From VMCP01 sp964645755 (lineage in GTDB: Bacteria > Bacteroidota > Bacteroidia > NS11-12g > UBA955), in assembly GCA_964645755.1 (NCBI GenBank), contig CAZYBT010000037.1:1-21840 (forward strand): a stretch of DNA of 21,840 nt, given 5' to 3'. Positions 1-7,291 of the stretch are shown here, in pieces. Every line of letters begins with the position of its first letter. Within the stretch, counting starts at the first letter, position 1. The translations under genes and the position numbers were made by a program. The notes beneath the pieces were generated by a model. The model had not been told where the DNA came from and did no database searches. It was given only the letters and a program-made list of their open reading frames with translations.

Positions 1-50
1 GCAAATCAGTAGGTTAATCTTTTTGAGGGACATTATCCTCAAACTCTATA

Positions 51-77
51 AAAAAAGGCGCCGTTGGCGCCTTTTTT
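51..77. terminator. Bidirectional intrinsic terminator
   Basis: A perfect stem of six A, GGCGCC, a GTT loop, GGCGCC and six T (57-62 pairs with 66-71, with A51-56 against T72-77). It would work on both strands and most likely ends a plus-strand gene lying left of the window. A smaller hairpin, TTTGAGG (22-28) with CCTCAAA (37-43), precedes it. I see no gene in 1-50. Confidence 0.8.
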
Positions 78-110
78 GTTGGTATCACCTATATTAATGA
101 ATCAATTACC

Positions 111-199
111 AATTCACACCATTAATTAAACCATAAAAAATGCCCTTGAAATTCAGGGGCATTTTTTGTTTATTATTTATCAATAGGATGGACACATCA
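111..199. repeat. Left copy of 89-bp direct repeat flanking the accessory block
   Basis: Positions 111-199 align without gaps to 9467-9555 with about 12 mismatches (hand count, roughly 87% identity). The repeat contains the terminator hairpin at 135-167. The copies bracket the whole accessory block. They could be the footprint of an insertion or duplication, or simply two members of a terminator family common in this genome. Confidence 0.6.
135..167. terminator. Bidirectional intrinsic terminator at the end of the minus-strand operon
   Basis: Six A, then TGCCCTTGA, an AAT loop, TCAGGGGCA and six T. The stem pairs 141-149 with 153-161 and includes one U-G pair (146/156). It lies 87 bases downstream of the stop codon of the last operon gene and would also terminate transcription coming from the left. 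Confidence 0.75.
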
Positions 200-253
200 A
201 AAAACAAACCTAGCTTCCCAAAATTTCAATTTATTGTTGTATTAATGCAATCT

Positions 254-712
254 TTAATCCTCGATGTTATAATATTCAATAATTTTAACGATAGTGTTAC
301 TAGGCAATTGACAAATGACACCGTCTAAGGTAATAAAATCGAAGTTCCAATTAGGTTTATTCAAAAAATAACCATTATAAATATTCCCGTTTCTAAGTTT
401 AACCCCAATAAATCTGTTCTTCTTTGATTCTCTTAATTCTTTCAAATTTTCATTACTAAATTCTAAATATTCAGCTTTCAACAATTTAATTTTGTTGTTG
501 ACTTTTTGAATATATTCATAATACGCGGTCCAATTTTCAACTGTATTTAATGAACCAAATTTGGCAACTTTAAAACCTTTTGAAATAGGAATATCGATAT
601 ACAACTCATGATTTTCTGAATTTTCCACAAACTGCGGAACAATAACTTGAGCCGTTAATTTTTTTTGACATATGAAGGTCAAAACAATTAAAAAAAATAT
701 TTTTCTGTTCAT
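254..712 (-). CDS. Small exported protein of unknown function, possible Sm/SH3-like C-terminus
   Basis: A 152-aa protein and the last gene of the minus-strand operon. I chose the ATG at 712 because it directly precedes a signal peptide (MNRKIFFLIVLTF...LTAQ, residues 1 to about 22) and lies 4 bases after the upstream stop codon. An in-frame ATG at 745 would overlap the previous gene and spoil the signal peptide. Residues 65-100 are charged and probably helical. The C-terminal part (about 100-148) alternates strand-like segments around RNGNIYNGYF and ends in PSNTIVKI, the pattern of small Sm/SH3-like barrels; that is inference from pattern only. The product is probably periplasmic. I do not recognise the family. 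Its place at the end of the operon suggests that it works with the exported proteins encoded upstream. Confidence 0.75.
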   Translation of the reverse strand: MNRKIFFLIVLTFICQKKLTAQVIVPQFVENSENHELYIDIPISKGFKVAKFGSLNTVENWTAYYEYIQKVNNKIKLLKAEYLEFSNENLKELRESKKNRFIGVKLRNGNIYNGYFLNKPNWNFDFITLDGVICQLPSNTIVKIIEYYNIED

Positions 713-716
713 TTTT

Positions 717-2036
717 TTACAATTCATTATTTTGCAATATCGCATATTTTTTAATTTTTTTCAATTCATCCAATGATCTGTTGTCATTCATCGTGATATC
801 CAAGATTGAATTACCTGCACGAAGATTCACTAAAGAAACTACAAGACCAAAATTACTCGAAATATTACCCCATTGATCTTTATTTAGATATTTTTTTAAA
901 AAAGTGTATCCCCTCGTTTTATTTTCTAGATCAAAATATCCTCCTCCACAATTAGTTACTTTTTGATAGTCATATAAAATATTCAAATTTTCAATTTCTA
1001 AATCAGCAGTAATTTTTGATTTTTCCCAAATCGGTTTAAATGGTGGATGCCCTTGTTGAACTCCACGACAACTCTCTGTTTTGCTATTAAATAAACTTTG
1101 ATAACAAATTCCGCACCAACCGCCATCATTTCCTTTAGATAATATAGGTCTAAATTGAATGTCCTGAAATTTAATATCAATTAAAGAATTATTCTCACCT
1201 AAAACATTAAAATCCAAACCATTACTGATTTTGAAGTTTAGTATTTCATTTCTTAGCTTAAATATTATCCTTAAAATTTGATCTATTGATTCAACATTTC
1301 TGTAATAAAATTGACCCGATTTTTTCAAATCGATGGCCAAAGTTAAAACATAAACTTTCAATCCTATTTTTTGATATTCAAGAACTTCAGTTTCATTCAA
1401 AGACAAGGCCTTAAGCGTATTGAATACAATATTTTTATAGTTGTCTATGTTAGAGGTAGGTTTAACTGAAATACCCAAAGGAATATTATAACTATTCGAA
1501 ATTTTTGTATTTACAATTGGTTCAGAAACAGTCAAACTATACTCAAAACAATTTTTCAGCAAGTCCCCAATAGTTTCATTTAAATTTTGAATAGCAACTT
1601 TTTCATTTTTTTCATTTAACTTTTTTTGATTAATATTGAAAGCAAATAGTTCCCCTTGCAATTCATGTTCAATTCCTTTACTTGTAACAAAAGTTGTTAA
1701 TTTCGTAACAGACACGGTTGCTTTTAAGGAAGTCCTAAAATCACCTCCAGGAAGTTGTCCTTCAGCAATTATTTCAAATTTTTGAATATTACCATTTGAA
1801 ACTGAAACAATTTCATCTTTTACCAAATTATCATTCAGGATTTCTGTCTTAGAAGATATGAACGTACCAAAAGCTTGCTCGACCGCACTTCTTAAAGCGC
1901 TTTGTTTAGCTTCTTCCTGGGTTTTGCCTTGCCCACTAACCACTAGAGTTACTATTTTATCATCCTTTTGAGCAGTTAAAGTAAAGCAACTGAAAAAAAC
2001 AAAAGTAAGCAAAATGCACTTAATAAAATTTTTCAT
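717..2036 (-). CDS. Exported FlgT_N/LPP20-like protein, paralogue A
   Basis: A 439-aa protein with a Sec signal peptide (residues 1 to about 22, ending in TLTAQ). The mature N-terminus (about 25-135) has the pattern GxGKTQEEAKxxALRxAVEQAFGTFI, then LVKDEIVSVSNGNIQKFEII and a strand-rich end. This is the layout of the FlgT N-terminal/LPP20-like fold seen in bacterial envelope proteins. The C-terminal 300 residues are unknown but alignable to paralogue C, sharing a GG(W)CGI motif near residue 305 and a last segment with LDELKKIKKYAI. Extra cysteines (WCGIC, ESCRG, TNCGG) suggest disulfides in the periplasm. The gene starts 17 bases after the preceding gene and is followed 4 bases later by the last operon gene. 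There is no flagellar context, so a flagellar role is unlikely. Function unknown. Confidence 0.85.
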   Translation of the reverse strand: MKNFIKCILLTFVFFSCFTLTAQKDDKIVTLVVSGQGKTQEEAKQSALRSAVEQAFGTFISSKTEILNDNLVKDEIVSVSNGNIQKFEIIAEGQLPGGDFRTSLKATVSVTKLTTFVTSKGIEHELQGELFAFNINQKKLNEKNEKVAIQNLNETIGDLLKNCFEYSLTVSEPIVNTKISNSYNIPLGISVKPTSNIDNYKNIVFNTLKALSLNETEVLEYQKIGLKVYVLTLAIDLKKSGQFYYRNVESIDQILRIIFKLRNEILNFKISNGLDFNVLGENNSLIDIKFQDIQFRPILSKGNDGGWCGICYQSLFNSKTESCRGVQQGHPPFKPIWEKSKITADLEIENLNILYDYQKVTNCGGGYFDLENKTRGYTFLKKYLNKDQWGNISSNFGLVVSLVNLRAGNSILDITMNDNRSLDELKKIKKYAILQNNEL

Positions 2037-2053
2037 ATAAGCTGTGTAATATT

Positions 2054-2530
2054 TTATTTTTTTATTTCACGATAATAGAAAAACACCATTCGCTTTGGGT
2101 CGGTAGCATCAAAATTAGCAAGTAATTCAAGTCCCTGAGAAAAGCCACTTGAATTCTGTTTAATTGATTCTATTGATTCTGTGACTGATGTTGATTTTCC
2201 AGTAGAATCTTTCTTCTCTGTTGTTTTTATTATCATATCCATGGAAATGTTTGATCCATTGAGAAATGTATTTACTTGAGATTGCGCCTTAACCTGAGCC
2301 ACACGAATCATCATCGATTCATTAGGATATTTAGCTTTTTCAATACTAATTACTGAAAGCATGTACTGATGATCGTAATCATCTACGATTTTTACACCTT
2401 CAAATGGTGTTGCATTATACATTCTTTTAATAAAGTTTGTAAACGCTGTTTTATCTTCATTGAAGGATTGTGCGAAAATTGCATGTCCGTGAAGAAATAA
2501 AATTGAAAATAAAATTTTTTTAAAATTCAT
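2054..2530 (-). CDS. Small exported protein of unknown function, LPP20-like pattern
   Basis: A 158-aa protein with a clear signal peptide (MNFKKILFSILFLHGHAIFA, cleaved near residue 20) and no lipobox cysteine, so it is predicted to be periplasmic. The segment IRVAQVKAQSQVNTFLNGS (about 77-95) is a helix with alanines at helical spacing leading into a strand, followed by a Ser/Thr/Lys-rich stretch (KTTEKKDSTGKSTSVTES) and a C-terminal strand KRMVFFYYREI. This loosely resembles LPP20/FlgT-type domains, in which an Ala-rich helix precedes strands, but the match is weak. It lies between paralogues A and B with 17-base and 23-base gaps, so it is clearly co-transcribed. Function unknown. Confidence 0.8.
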   Translation of the reverse strand: MNFKKILFSILFLHGHAIFAQSFNEDKTAFTNFIKRMYNATPFEGVKIVDDYDHQYMLSVISIEKAKYPNESMMIRVAQVKAQSQVNTFLNGSNISMDMIIKTTEKKDSTGKSTSVTESIESIKQNSSGFSQGLELLANFDATDPKRMVFFYYREIKK

Positions 2531-2553
2531 ATTCTTGTAATTAAATTTATTTA

Positions 2554-3915
2554 TTAAAATTGTTTAGCCTGACTAATTGAAATTGAACTAATTTTTGAAA
2601 TTTCATCCTCGGAATATATAGCAATATATTTACTTAAGTGAATATTCTTTTTGAATTTAATTGTACCTATTAAATAAACTTCTTCTTTGGTATTTAAATT
2701 CGATAAAACACCAAAGGATTCTTGGTTAATAAAATCAAAATCGTAATAATGATCATATACCAAACCTTTTTCCTTATACAATATACCTGTCCCTGAATAA
2801 TAAAACTCTTGGTCTAATAATATTTTATTTCTCAATGCTTTATTCCAATCGGTATATATAGACCAAGAACTCGTCAAAGAACCCGGATATTGGATACTTC
2901 TCCAATCATAGAGAATACCTTTCCGAAATTTAAAATTGGGGTATCCCAACCCATCCTTTGGAAAACCTGATCTCTCATTTGAATCGTAATTAACTCTCCA
3001 ATAACCAAAATCATCGTTTTCATTTAATGGCAAAATATTTTGAGAATTTTTTATATCCTTATCCTTGCTTTTACAACAGGTATTTACAGAAAGTGAATCA
3101 ATTTTTGAATCAAAATTAATCTGAATAATAAAGTTATGTATAAATTGATTTGATTTTAGAAACAAATTTTGAAGAGCAATGGCTGATTTATGATTTCTCA
3201 AGAAAAAATTATTTCCTTCAACTTCATCAAAATTTAACATATAAATTTTTTTATTCAGTTTTTTATAATTTTCACGCTCAGCATCAGACATTGCAATACC
3301 GCGAATTGTAGATTTGAAATATGATACAAATTTGTTAAAATTGTCATTAGGATTTGCTCTAACTTTAAGTGGAAGTTCAAAATGCTCCGAATTGCTGCTT
3401 TTTCGGGGTTCGTCAGCTTGAACAATATAATCAAGACTTTTTGAGAGTATGATATTTGAAGTTTGACACAAATTTAAAATAGCTATCAATTCAGCTTCCT
3501 CGTTGATTTTTTGTTGTTTCAAATTAGCGCCAAACAATGCACCTTTAAACTCTACCACAACGCCCTTGCTCTCTGCAAAAGAAGTTAGTTTTGATACTGA
3601 AACAAGGGCATTCAATGTTGTCGAAAATGCGCCATCTGGAGTTTGTACTTCAGAAATCACATCAAACTTTTGAATATTCCCATTTGATATAGATACAATT
3701 TCATCTTTTACTAGATTATCATTGAGAATTTCAGTTTTAGTTGAAATAAAAGTACCAAAAGCTTGCTCAATTGCACTTCTCAATGCGTTCTGTTTCGCTT
3801 CTTCTTGTGTTTTTCCGCTACCGCTTACTACTAGGGTTACGGTTTTGTCATCTTGTGCTTCGGCATTGGCTAAAAAAGCGAATGCAAACAAAATTGTTAA
3901 TAATATTTTTTTCAT
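2554..3915 (-). CDS. Exported FlgT_N/LPP20-like protein, paralogue B
   Basis: A 453-aa protein with a signal peptide (MKKILLTILFAFAFLANAEAQ). Residues 22-130 repeat the GSGKTQEEAKQNALRSAIEQ domain, nearly identical to paralogue C over the first 60 mature residues and close to A. After about residue 140 it departs strongly from A and C: it lacks the GGCGI motif, has a CCKSKDKD segment and a long Tyr/Trp/Asn-rich stretch (about 295-400), and only the final helix (DEISKISSISISQ) recalls its paralogues. A conserved head with a divergent tail suggests a common assembly or export domain carrying different specificity modules; this is inference. It lies 59 bases downstream of paralogue C and 23 bases upstream of the 158-aa gene. 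Confidence 0.85.
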   Translation of the reverse strand: MKKILLTILFAFAFLANAEAQDDKTVTLVVSGSGKTQEEAKQNALRSAIEQAFGTFISTKTEILNDNLVKDEIVSISNGNIQKFDVISEVQTPDGAFSTTLNALVSVSKLTSFAESKGVVVEFKGALFGANLKQQKINEEAELIAILNLCQTSNIILSKSLDYIVQADEPRKSSNSEHFELPLKVRANPNDNFNKFVSYFKSTIRGIAMSDAERENYKKLNKKIYMLNFDEVEGNNFFLRNHKSAIALQNLFLKSNQFIHNFIIQINFDSKIDSLSVNTCCKSKDKDIKNSQNILPLNENDDFGYWRVNYDSNERSGFPKDGLGYPNFKFRKGILYDWRSIQYPGSLTSSWSIYTDWNKALRNKILLDQEFYYSGTGILYKEKGLVYDHYYDFDFINQESFGVLSNLNTKEEVYLIGTIKFKKNIHLSKYIAIYSEDEISKISSISISQAKQF

Positions 3916-3974
3916 GTTATTATTTGTCCAAATTCTAAAAATCAGTGAAATCCTAATTTGATTTATTTATTTTG

Positions 3975-5315
3975 TTATTTTTTCAAAATTTCAAATTTCG
4001 AAATTTTCTTTATTTCATCTATGGTTCTAATGTCATGTATTTCAAATTGTACTAATGGAAGTTGATATTTCAAATTCGCAAAAGAAATTACGACACCAGA
4101 ATTTTCATGACTATTTATTATTTTTTTCAATGGTAAAAAATTCTCAATAGTAGGATTAATTTTTGAATTATGAGTAAAAAAACAACATTCTATACCAGAT
4201 CTCCAACCAATTTTTTTAATTAGAAATTTCTCTGATAGAACATTGAAAGCATCTTGTGTTTTTTTGTTGCGATTGTATAATTTTTTTTCTAAATAAACTT
4301 CTTTATAATGTATTGACGGATTAAGCTTTTCTAAATCCCCAGAAATACTTACTTCATTATGAAACAAACTACTAGCAAAAATCCCACAACCACCTGATCG
4401 AAAATTATTTGTTAATATAACTCTAAAATTATCATCGTTAATTTTCACATCTAAATACTCATCTCCTGGATCCCCCATATACTGTTTAATCGAGAATTTT
4501 GTCAAATCAAATTCATCAATACCATTTTTAATGACAAAATTTGTCATTGAATTATTCAAACTATATATTGCATCAATCAATAATAACAAACTGGATTTAC
4601 TACGAAAAACAAAGTACCCTTTATTTTTACTGTTCGCAATTGTCAAAGGATATATTTTTTTGTTTAATTTAAGATAATCTTCAATTTCATTTTCAGACAT
4701 TGACAAATTCTTAATTGTTTCATAAAGTACATTAGGTATTTTCTCAAAATTTTTATTGGCTGTGACTCCTATTTTTAATAGGATATCCCATTTACCATTT
4801 TCATTCTGTATTGGTTCATTTGCGTCAATTTTAAAGTCAAATGAAACTTTAGCAATATTGCGAAGTATTTCTCCAAGATTTTCAAATCCGATAACTTCAT
4901 TTTTTTCGTATAATTCTTGCATAACTATGTTCGAAGCAAATAAGTTTCCTTTAAACTCAACAACAACGCCTTTGCTCTCAACAAAAGATGTTAATTTCGT
5001 AACGGAAACAGTTGCCTTTAATGAAGTACCAAAATCACCATTAGGTACTTGTACCTCAGAAATAATTTCATATTTTTGGATATTTCCGCTTGCAACTGAC
5101 ACTATTTCATCTTTAACCAAACTATCATTTAGAATTTCCGTCTTTGATGAAATGAATGTGCCAAAGGCTTGCTCAATTGCGCTTCTTAAAGCATTTTGTT
5201 TTGCCTCTTCTTGCGTTTTTCCGCTGCCGCTAGATACAAGGGTTACGGTTTTGTCATCTTGTGCATTGACCTGTAATGTTAACAGCAAAGCAATTATTAG
5301 TAGTATATTTTTCAT
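3975..5315 (-). CDS. Exported FlgT_N/LPP20-like protein, paralogue C
   Basis: A 446-aa protein with a short signal peptide (MKNILLIIALLLTLQVNAQ). The conserved head (about 20-130) holds GSGKTQEEAKQNALRSAIEQ, then FGTFISSKTEI, VKDEIVSVASGNIQKYEII and a TVSVTKLTSFVESKG segment. The C-terminal region carries GGCGIFASSLF (about residue 300), ECCFF (about 380) and a final DEIKKISKFEI helix, so it is a full-length relative of paralogue A. Synonymous positions differ widely among the copies although the head protein sequence is kept, so the duplications are not recent. It is the first gene after the 174-base structured gap and may also have its own promoter, though I found no exact TAnnTTTG box on this strand there. 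Confidence 0.85.
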   Translation of the reverse strand: MKNILLIIALLLTLQVNAQDDKTVTLVSSGSGKTQEEAKQNALRSAIEQAFGTFISSKTEILNDSLVKDEIVSVASGNIQKYEIISEVQVPNGDFGTSLKATVSVTKLTSFVESKGVVVEFKGNLFASNIVMQELYEKNEVIGFENLGEILRNIAKVSFDFKIDANEPIQNENGKWDILLKIGVTANKNFEKIPNVLYETIKNLSMSENEIEDYLKLNKKIYPLTIANSKNKGYFVFRSKSSLLLLIDAIYSLNNSMTNFVIKNGIDEFDLTKFSIKQYMGDPGDEYLDVKINDDNFRVILTNNFRSGGCGIFASSLFHNEVSISGDLEKLNPSIHYKEVYLEKKLYNRNKKTQDAFNVLSEKFLIKKIGWRSGIECCFFTHNSKINPTIENFLPLKKIINSHENSGVVISFANLKYQLPLVQFEIHDIRTIDEIKKISKFEILKK

Positions 5316-5489
5316 TTTGTTAATATATATTCTTCTATAATTTTATTTTAAAAAATCTAAAAACCTTTAAATGCCAATGAAGTTAAATGTGCTATACATA
5401 GTTAATAAATGACATTTTTACATTGTTGAAATATTGCCCAAATGATGAGCACACATTTAACAGTGTAATTAAAATGAAAATCATTTTAA
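5316..5489. other. Structured non-coding gap inside the operon
   Basis: This 174-base AT-rich stretch separates the TIR/NDT-like pair from the triplicated genes. It contains the 20-bp perfect inverted repeat described separately and a second 10-bp inverted pair, GTTAAATGTG (5382-5391) with CACATTTAAC (5452-5461), which overlaps the first repeat by 4 bases. I saw no reading frame and no exact -7 box on the minus strand. Confidence 0.5.
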
Positions 5490-5500
5490 TTACACTGTTA
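5458..5500. repeat. 20-bp perfect inverted repeat with AAA loop
   Basis: The left arm 5458-5477 is the exact reverse complement of 5481-5500, leaving only AAA (5478-5480) as loop. The right arm includes the last three codons of the 64-aa gene and its stop (5490-5492). No T tract follows on either strand, so it is not a standard intrinsic terminator. It could be an attenuator, an mRNA-stabilising or processing hairpin, or a remnant of a small mobile element. Confidence 0.85.
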
Positions 5501-5684
5501 TTCTTAATTCAAGTTCCTTTTTGTAAATTATGTATATAATATTAAGATCATCATAAATTGACCTTTCCGGATTTCTTTCAATTTCAGTCAATATCAATTT
5601 CAAATTTTCAATTGAAGTTTCTTTTGCTTTATTTTTTACTTGCTCAATAAAGTCTTCGGCTATTTTGAATATTTCTGCAGTCAT
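5490..5684 (-). CDS. 64-aa cytoplasmic protein overlapping the TIR/NDT-like gene
   Basis: A 64-aa protein beginning MTAEIFKIAEDFIEQVKNK. It is mostly charged and helical, with no signal peptide or membrane segment. Its ATG overlaps the TGA of the upstream gene in an ATGA tetranucleotide (5681-5684), the classic arrangement for translational coupling, so the two products are probably made together and may form a pair. The end of the frame, including the stop, runs into the large inverted repeat at 5458-5500. I do not recognise a family. A toxin-antitoxin or effector-inhibitor pairing is possible but unsupported by any motif. Confidence 0.65.
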   Translation of the reverse strand: MTAEIFKIAEDFIEQVKNKAKETSIENLKLILTEIERNPERSIYDDLNIIYIIYKKELELRITV

Positions 5685-6217
5685 TTTATCGTTTCATCAA
5701 TTGAATTGAAAGAATTTCCCCGAGCATTAAAATAATCCTTAACATCACTTTCTATACTCATCCTTAGAGAATTGTTATCTTTGAATATCACTTTGTCATT
5801 CTTATCTATTGTATATTCAGAAATAAAGTACCCCTGTAAATCACCGGGTATACCTTCCGGTAGTTTCTTCGAATCACTTTTTTCACGTATAAAATAAACA
5901 GATAAAAAAGGATTGCTTTTTTCTAATGCTAAAGCAATACCAGCCTCTATAAATACATTACTATTTTCATTGGTTAAATCTATAATTATTACCTGAGAAT
6001 CTTCAATTCTCTGTATAATACTTTTTAGAATTGTTCGACCAGCAGATGCCCTTAATCTTCGATAATTTATATTATAATTAAATTTTTCATTTTCGTTATC
6101 TGAAAATCGGGATTTTACCACTTTGCAGACATAGCTAATTGCTATTTCTGAATTAGATGCTTGCTCACCCTCCTTTCTCCATTGATATGCAGAAGAAATT
6201 GTAAATTGATTTTTCAT
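5681..6217 (-). CDS. TIR-like / nucleoside 2-deoxyribosyltransferase-like protein
   Basis: A 178-aa cytoplasmic protein. The ATG at 6217 is the start: it is preceded by a strong Shine-Dalgarno GGAGGT (6222-6227), which overlaps the end of the upstream gene. A TTG start at 6229 would destroy this arrangement. Residues 67-98 read IIQRIEDSQVIIIDLTNENSNVFIEAGIALAL, the helix-strand-D-L-T-x-N-x-NV-x-x-E-x-G-x-A pattern shared by TIR-like and nucleoside 2-deoxyribosyltransferase-like Rossmannoid domains, with D80 and E91 as likely key acidic residues. Members of these superfamilies hydrolyse N-glycosidic bonds (NAD, nucleotides) or bind nucleotides and are common in conflict systems. The N-terminal strand usually seen in these domains is not obvious. 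It lies 2 bases downstream of the coiled-coil gene and overlaps the 64-aa gene by 4. Confidence 0.7.
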   Translation of the reverse strand: MKNQFTISSAYQWRKEGEQASNSEIAISYVCKVVKSRFSDNENEKFNYNINYRRLRASAGRTILKSIIQRIEDSQVIIIDLTNENSNVFIEAGIALALEKSNPFLSVYFIREKSDSKKLPEGIPGDLQGYFISEYTIDKNDKVIFKDNNSLRMSIESDVKDYFNARGNSFNSIDETIK

Positions 6218-6227
6218 TTCTACCTCC
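6215..6227 (-). promoter_or_regulatory. Strong Shine-Dalgarno GGAGGT deciding the start of the TIR/NDT-like gene
   Basis: On the minus strand the junction reads TGGAGGTAGAAATG: the GGAGGT lies inside the final codons and stop (TAG) of the upstream gene, 4 bases before the ATG. Full SD motifs are unusual in Bacteroidota, and the other operon genes lack one, so this gene may be translated more strongly or independently. Confidence 0.65.
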
Positions 6228-7290
6228 AAATAATATTATTATAGGTAACTGTTTTAGGTTGATTTTTAGCTTGTTCCACTGCAATTTCCCTATATGCATT
6301 TACCCTCAACTTATCTAACTCGAAATTTCTATTGGCTTGCTTTTCTTGAGCTATTGCATCCCTTTTTGATTGATTTTCCCTATAAACATCATCGCGTTTC
6401 CCCTTTTCCTCTGCTATTCTAACTTGTTCTTTTTGAGCAGCAATTTTGTCTTCATACTGCTTCATTTTGAACAACCATTTTTCCTTTTCATCAGACTTCA
6501 ATTTCGCCTCAATTGATGCTATTAATTTCTTGGCTTCTTTCTGGCATGCTGCATTTACATTAATAGTATTCAATACTTCACCCGCTTTCTCTGCGCCATC
6601 TGGATTTAAACTTGCACTCCATATAATCTTGGCTTCATTTAACTTTTTTAAACCATCTTGATCGATACTCTTCTGATAGACACCAGCAAGAGTATCTAGG
6701 CACTTATAATAACACTCTTGACAAACATCTGGCACCAAAGACAATTCATAAATTGCTTCATTAAACTTTTCTTGTTTCACAAGTGTTTGCGCTTCTTTTA
6801 TGATAAAATCACATTGCGTAGTATAGTAATCAATGATCTTTTTTTTGCCCTCCTCAATAAAAGCTACAACCTCTTTATTTTTAGGATTAATGGTTTTAAT
6901 TGCTTCAATGAACGATTTGTTTTCATTAGTACCGACTCCTTTTAAAGACAATATTACACTGGAAAACTTACTGTTTTTGACCGCATCACCGACAAAAATG
7001 GTTACATCTATATTTTGTGCAATCATTTGCGGTGGGCCAGAAATAATATCTTTTGTTCCAACATTCACAACTGCCGTTATAATAAATCTAGGATTTACTT
7101 GTGACCCTCCAATACCATTGTTAACAACAATTTGATTGAGTTTATTCAATAATAATTTCTGAGCTTCTCCAGGTAGACCAATATTCTCCGGCAAATATGC
7201 ATTCAAAACAATCCTGCCAAAATCATCCAACTTTACTTGTCCCTTCAACAAACCAACTGAAAGGAAAAGGATAAAAATAAATTTCTTCAT
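6220..7290 (-). CDS. Exported protein with CsgG/LPP20-like head and long coiled coil
   Basis: A 356-aa protein. The ATG at 7290 starts directly before a signal peptide (MKKFIFILFLSVGLLKGQ) and one base after the preceding stop; an upstream start at 7323 would overlap that gene. Residues 19-155 look like an alpha/beta domain in which NPRFIITAVVNVGTKD and QNIDVTIFVGDAV strands alternate with helices, recalling CsgG/LPP20/TolB-N-type envelope folds (inference). Residues 160-250 are helical with cysteines (TQCDF, CQECYYKC, ACQK) and may be TPR-like. From about 255 to 345 there is a strongly charged coiled coil rich in K, E, Q and R, ending in a hydrophobic tail TYNNIIWR. Predicted to be periplasmic, possibly a scaffold between envelope layers. 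Confidence 0.8.
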   Translation of the reverse strand: MKKFIFILFLSVGLLKGQVKLDDFGRIVLNAYLPENIGLPGEAQKLLLNKLNQIVVNNGIGGSQVNPRFIITAVVNVGTKDIISGPPQMIAQNIDVTIFVGDAVKNSKFSSVILSLKGVGTNENKSFIEAIKTINPKNKEVVAFIEEGKKKIIDYYTTQCDFIIKEAQTLVKQEKFNEAIYELSLVPDVCQECYYKCLDTLAGVYQKSIDQDGLKKLNEAKIIWSASLNPDGAEKAGEVLNTINVNAACQKEAKKLIASIEAKLKSDEKEKWLFKMKQYEDKIAAQKEQVRIAEEKGKRDDVYRENQSKRDAIAQEKQANRNFELDKLRVNAYREIAVEQAKNQPKTVTYNNIIWR

Positions 7291-7291
7291 C

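Noticed and set aside
1..50. End of a structured RNA or tRNA at the left edge
   Set aside because: A small hairpin is present, but no tRNA or known RNA signature could be recognised.
140..328. 62-aa plus-strand frame starting in the left terminator
   Set aside because: It begins inside a terminator hairpin and overlaps the end of a credible minus-strand gene; composition looks random.
717..5315. Flagellar role for the FlgT_N-like proteins
   Set aside because: No flagellar genes are present, Flavobacteriales generally lack flagella, and only the N-terminal fold pattern is shared.
4756..5340. 194-aa plus-strand frame opposite paralogue C
   Set aside because: It is the antisense shadow of the strongly conserved N-terminal domain; similar shorter shadows occur opposite paralogue B (3722-3961), and the coding evidence is clearly on the minus strand.
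5458..5500. The large inverted repeat as a standard intrinsic terminator
   Set aside because: No T tract follows the stem on either strand and the stem is AT-rich.
5490..6217. Toxin-antitoxin module
   Set aside because: Overlap and size would fit, but neither protein carries a recognisable toxin or antitoxin motif; only the coupling is reported.
6833..7135. 100-aa plus-strand frame opposite the coiled-coil gene
   Set aside because: Antisense to a gene with a signal peptide and clean operon spacing; no recognisable domain of its own.
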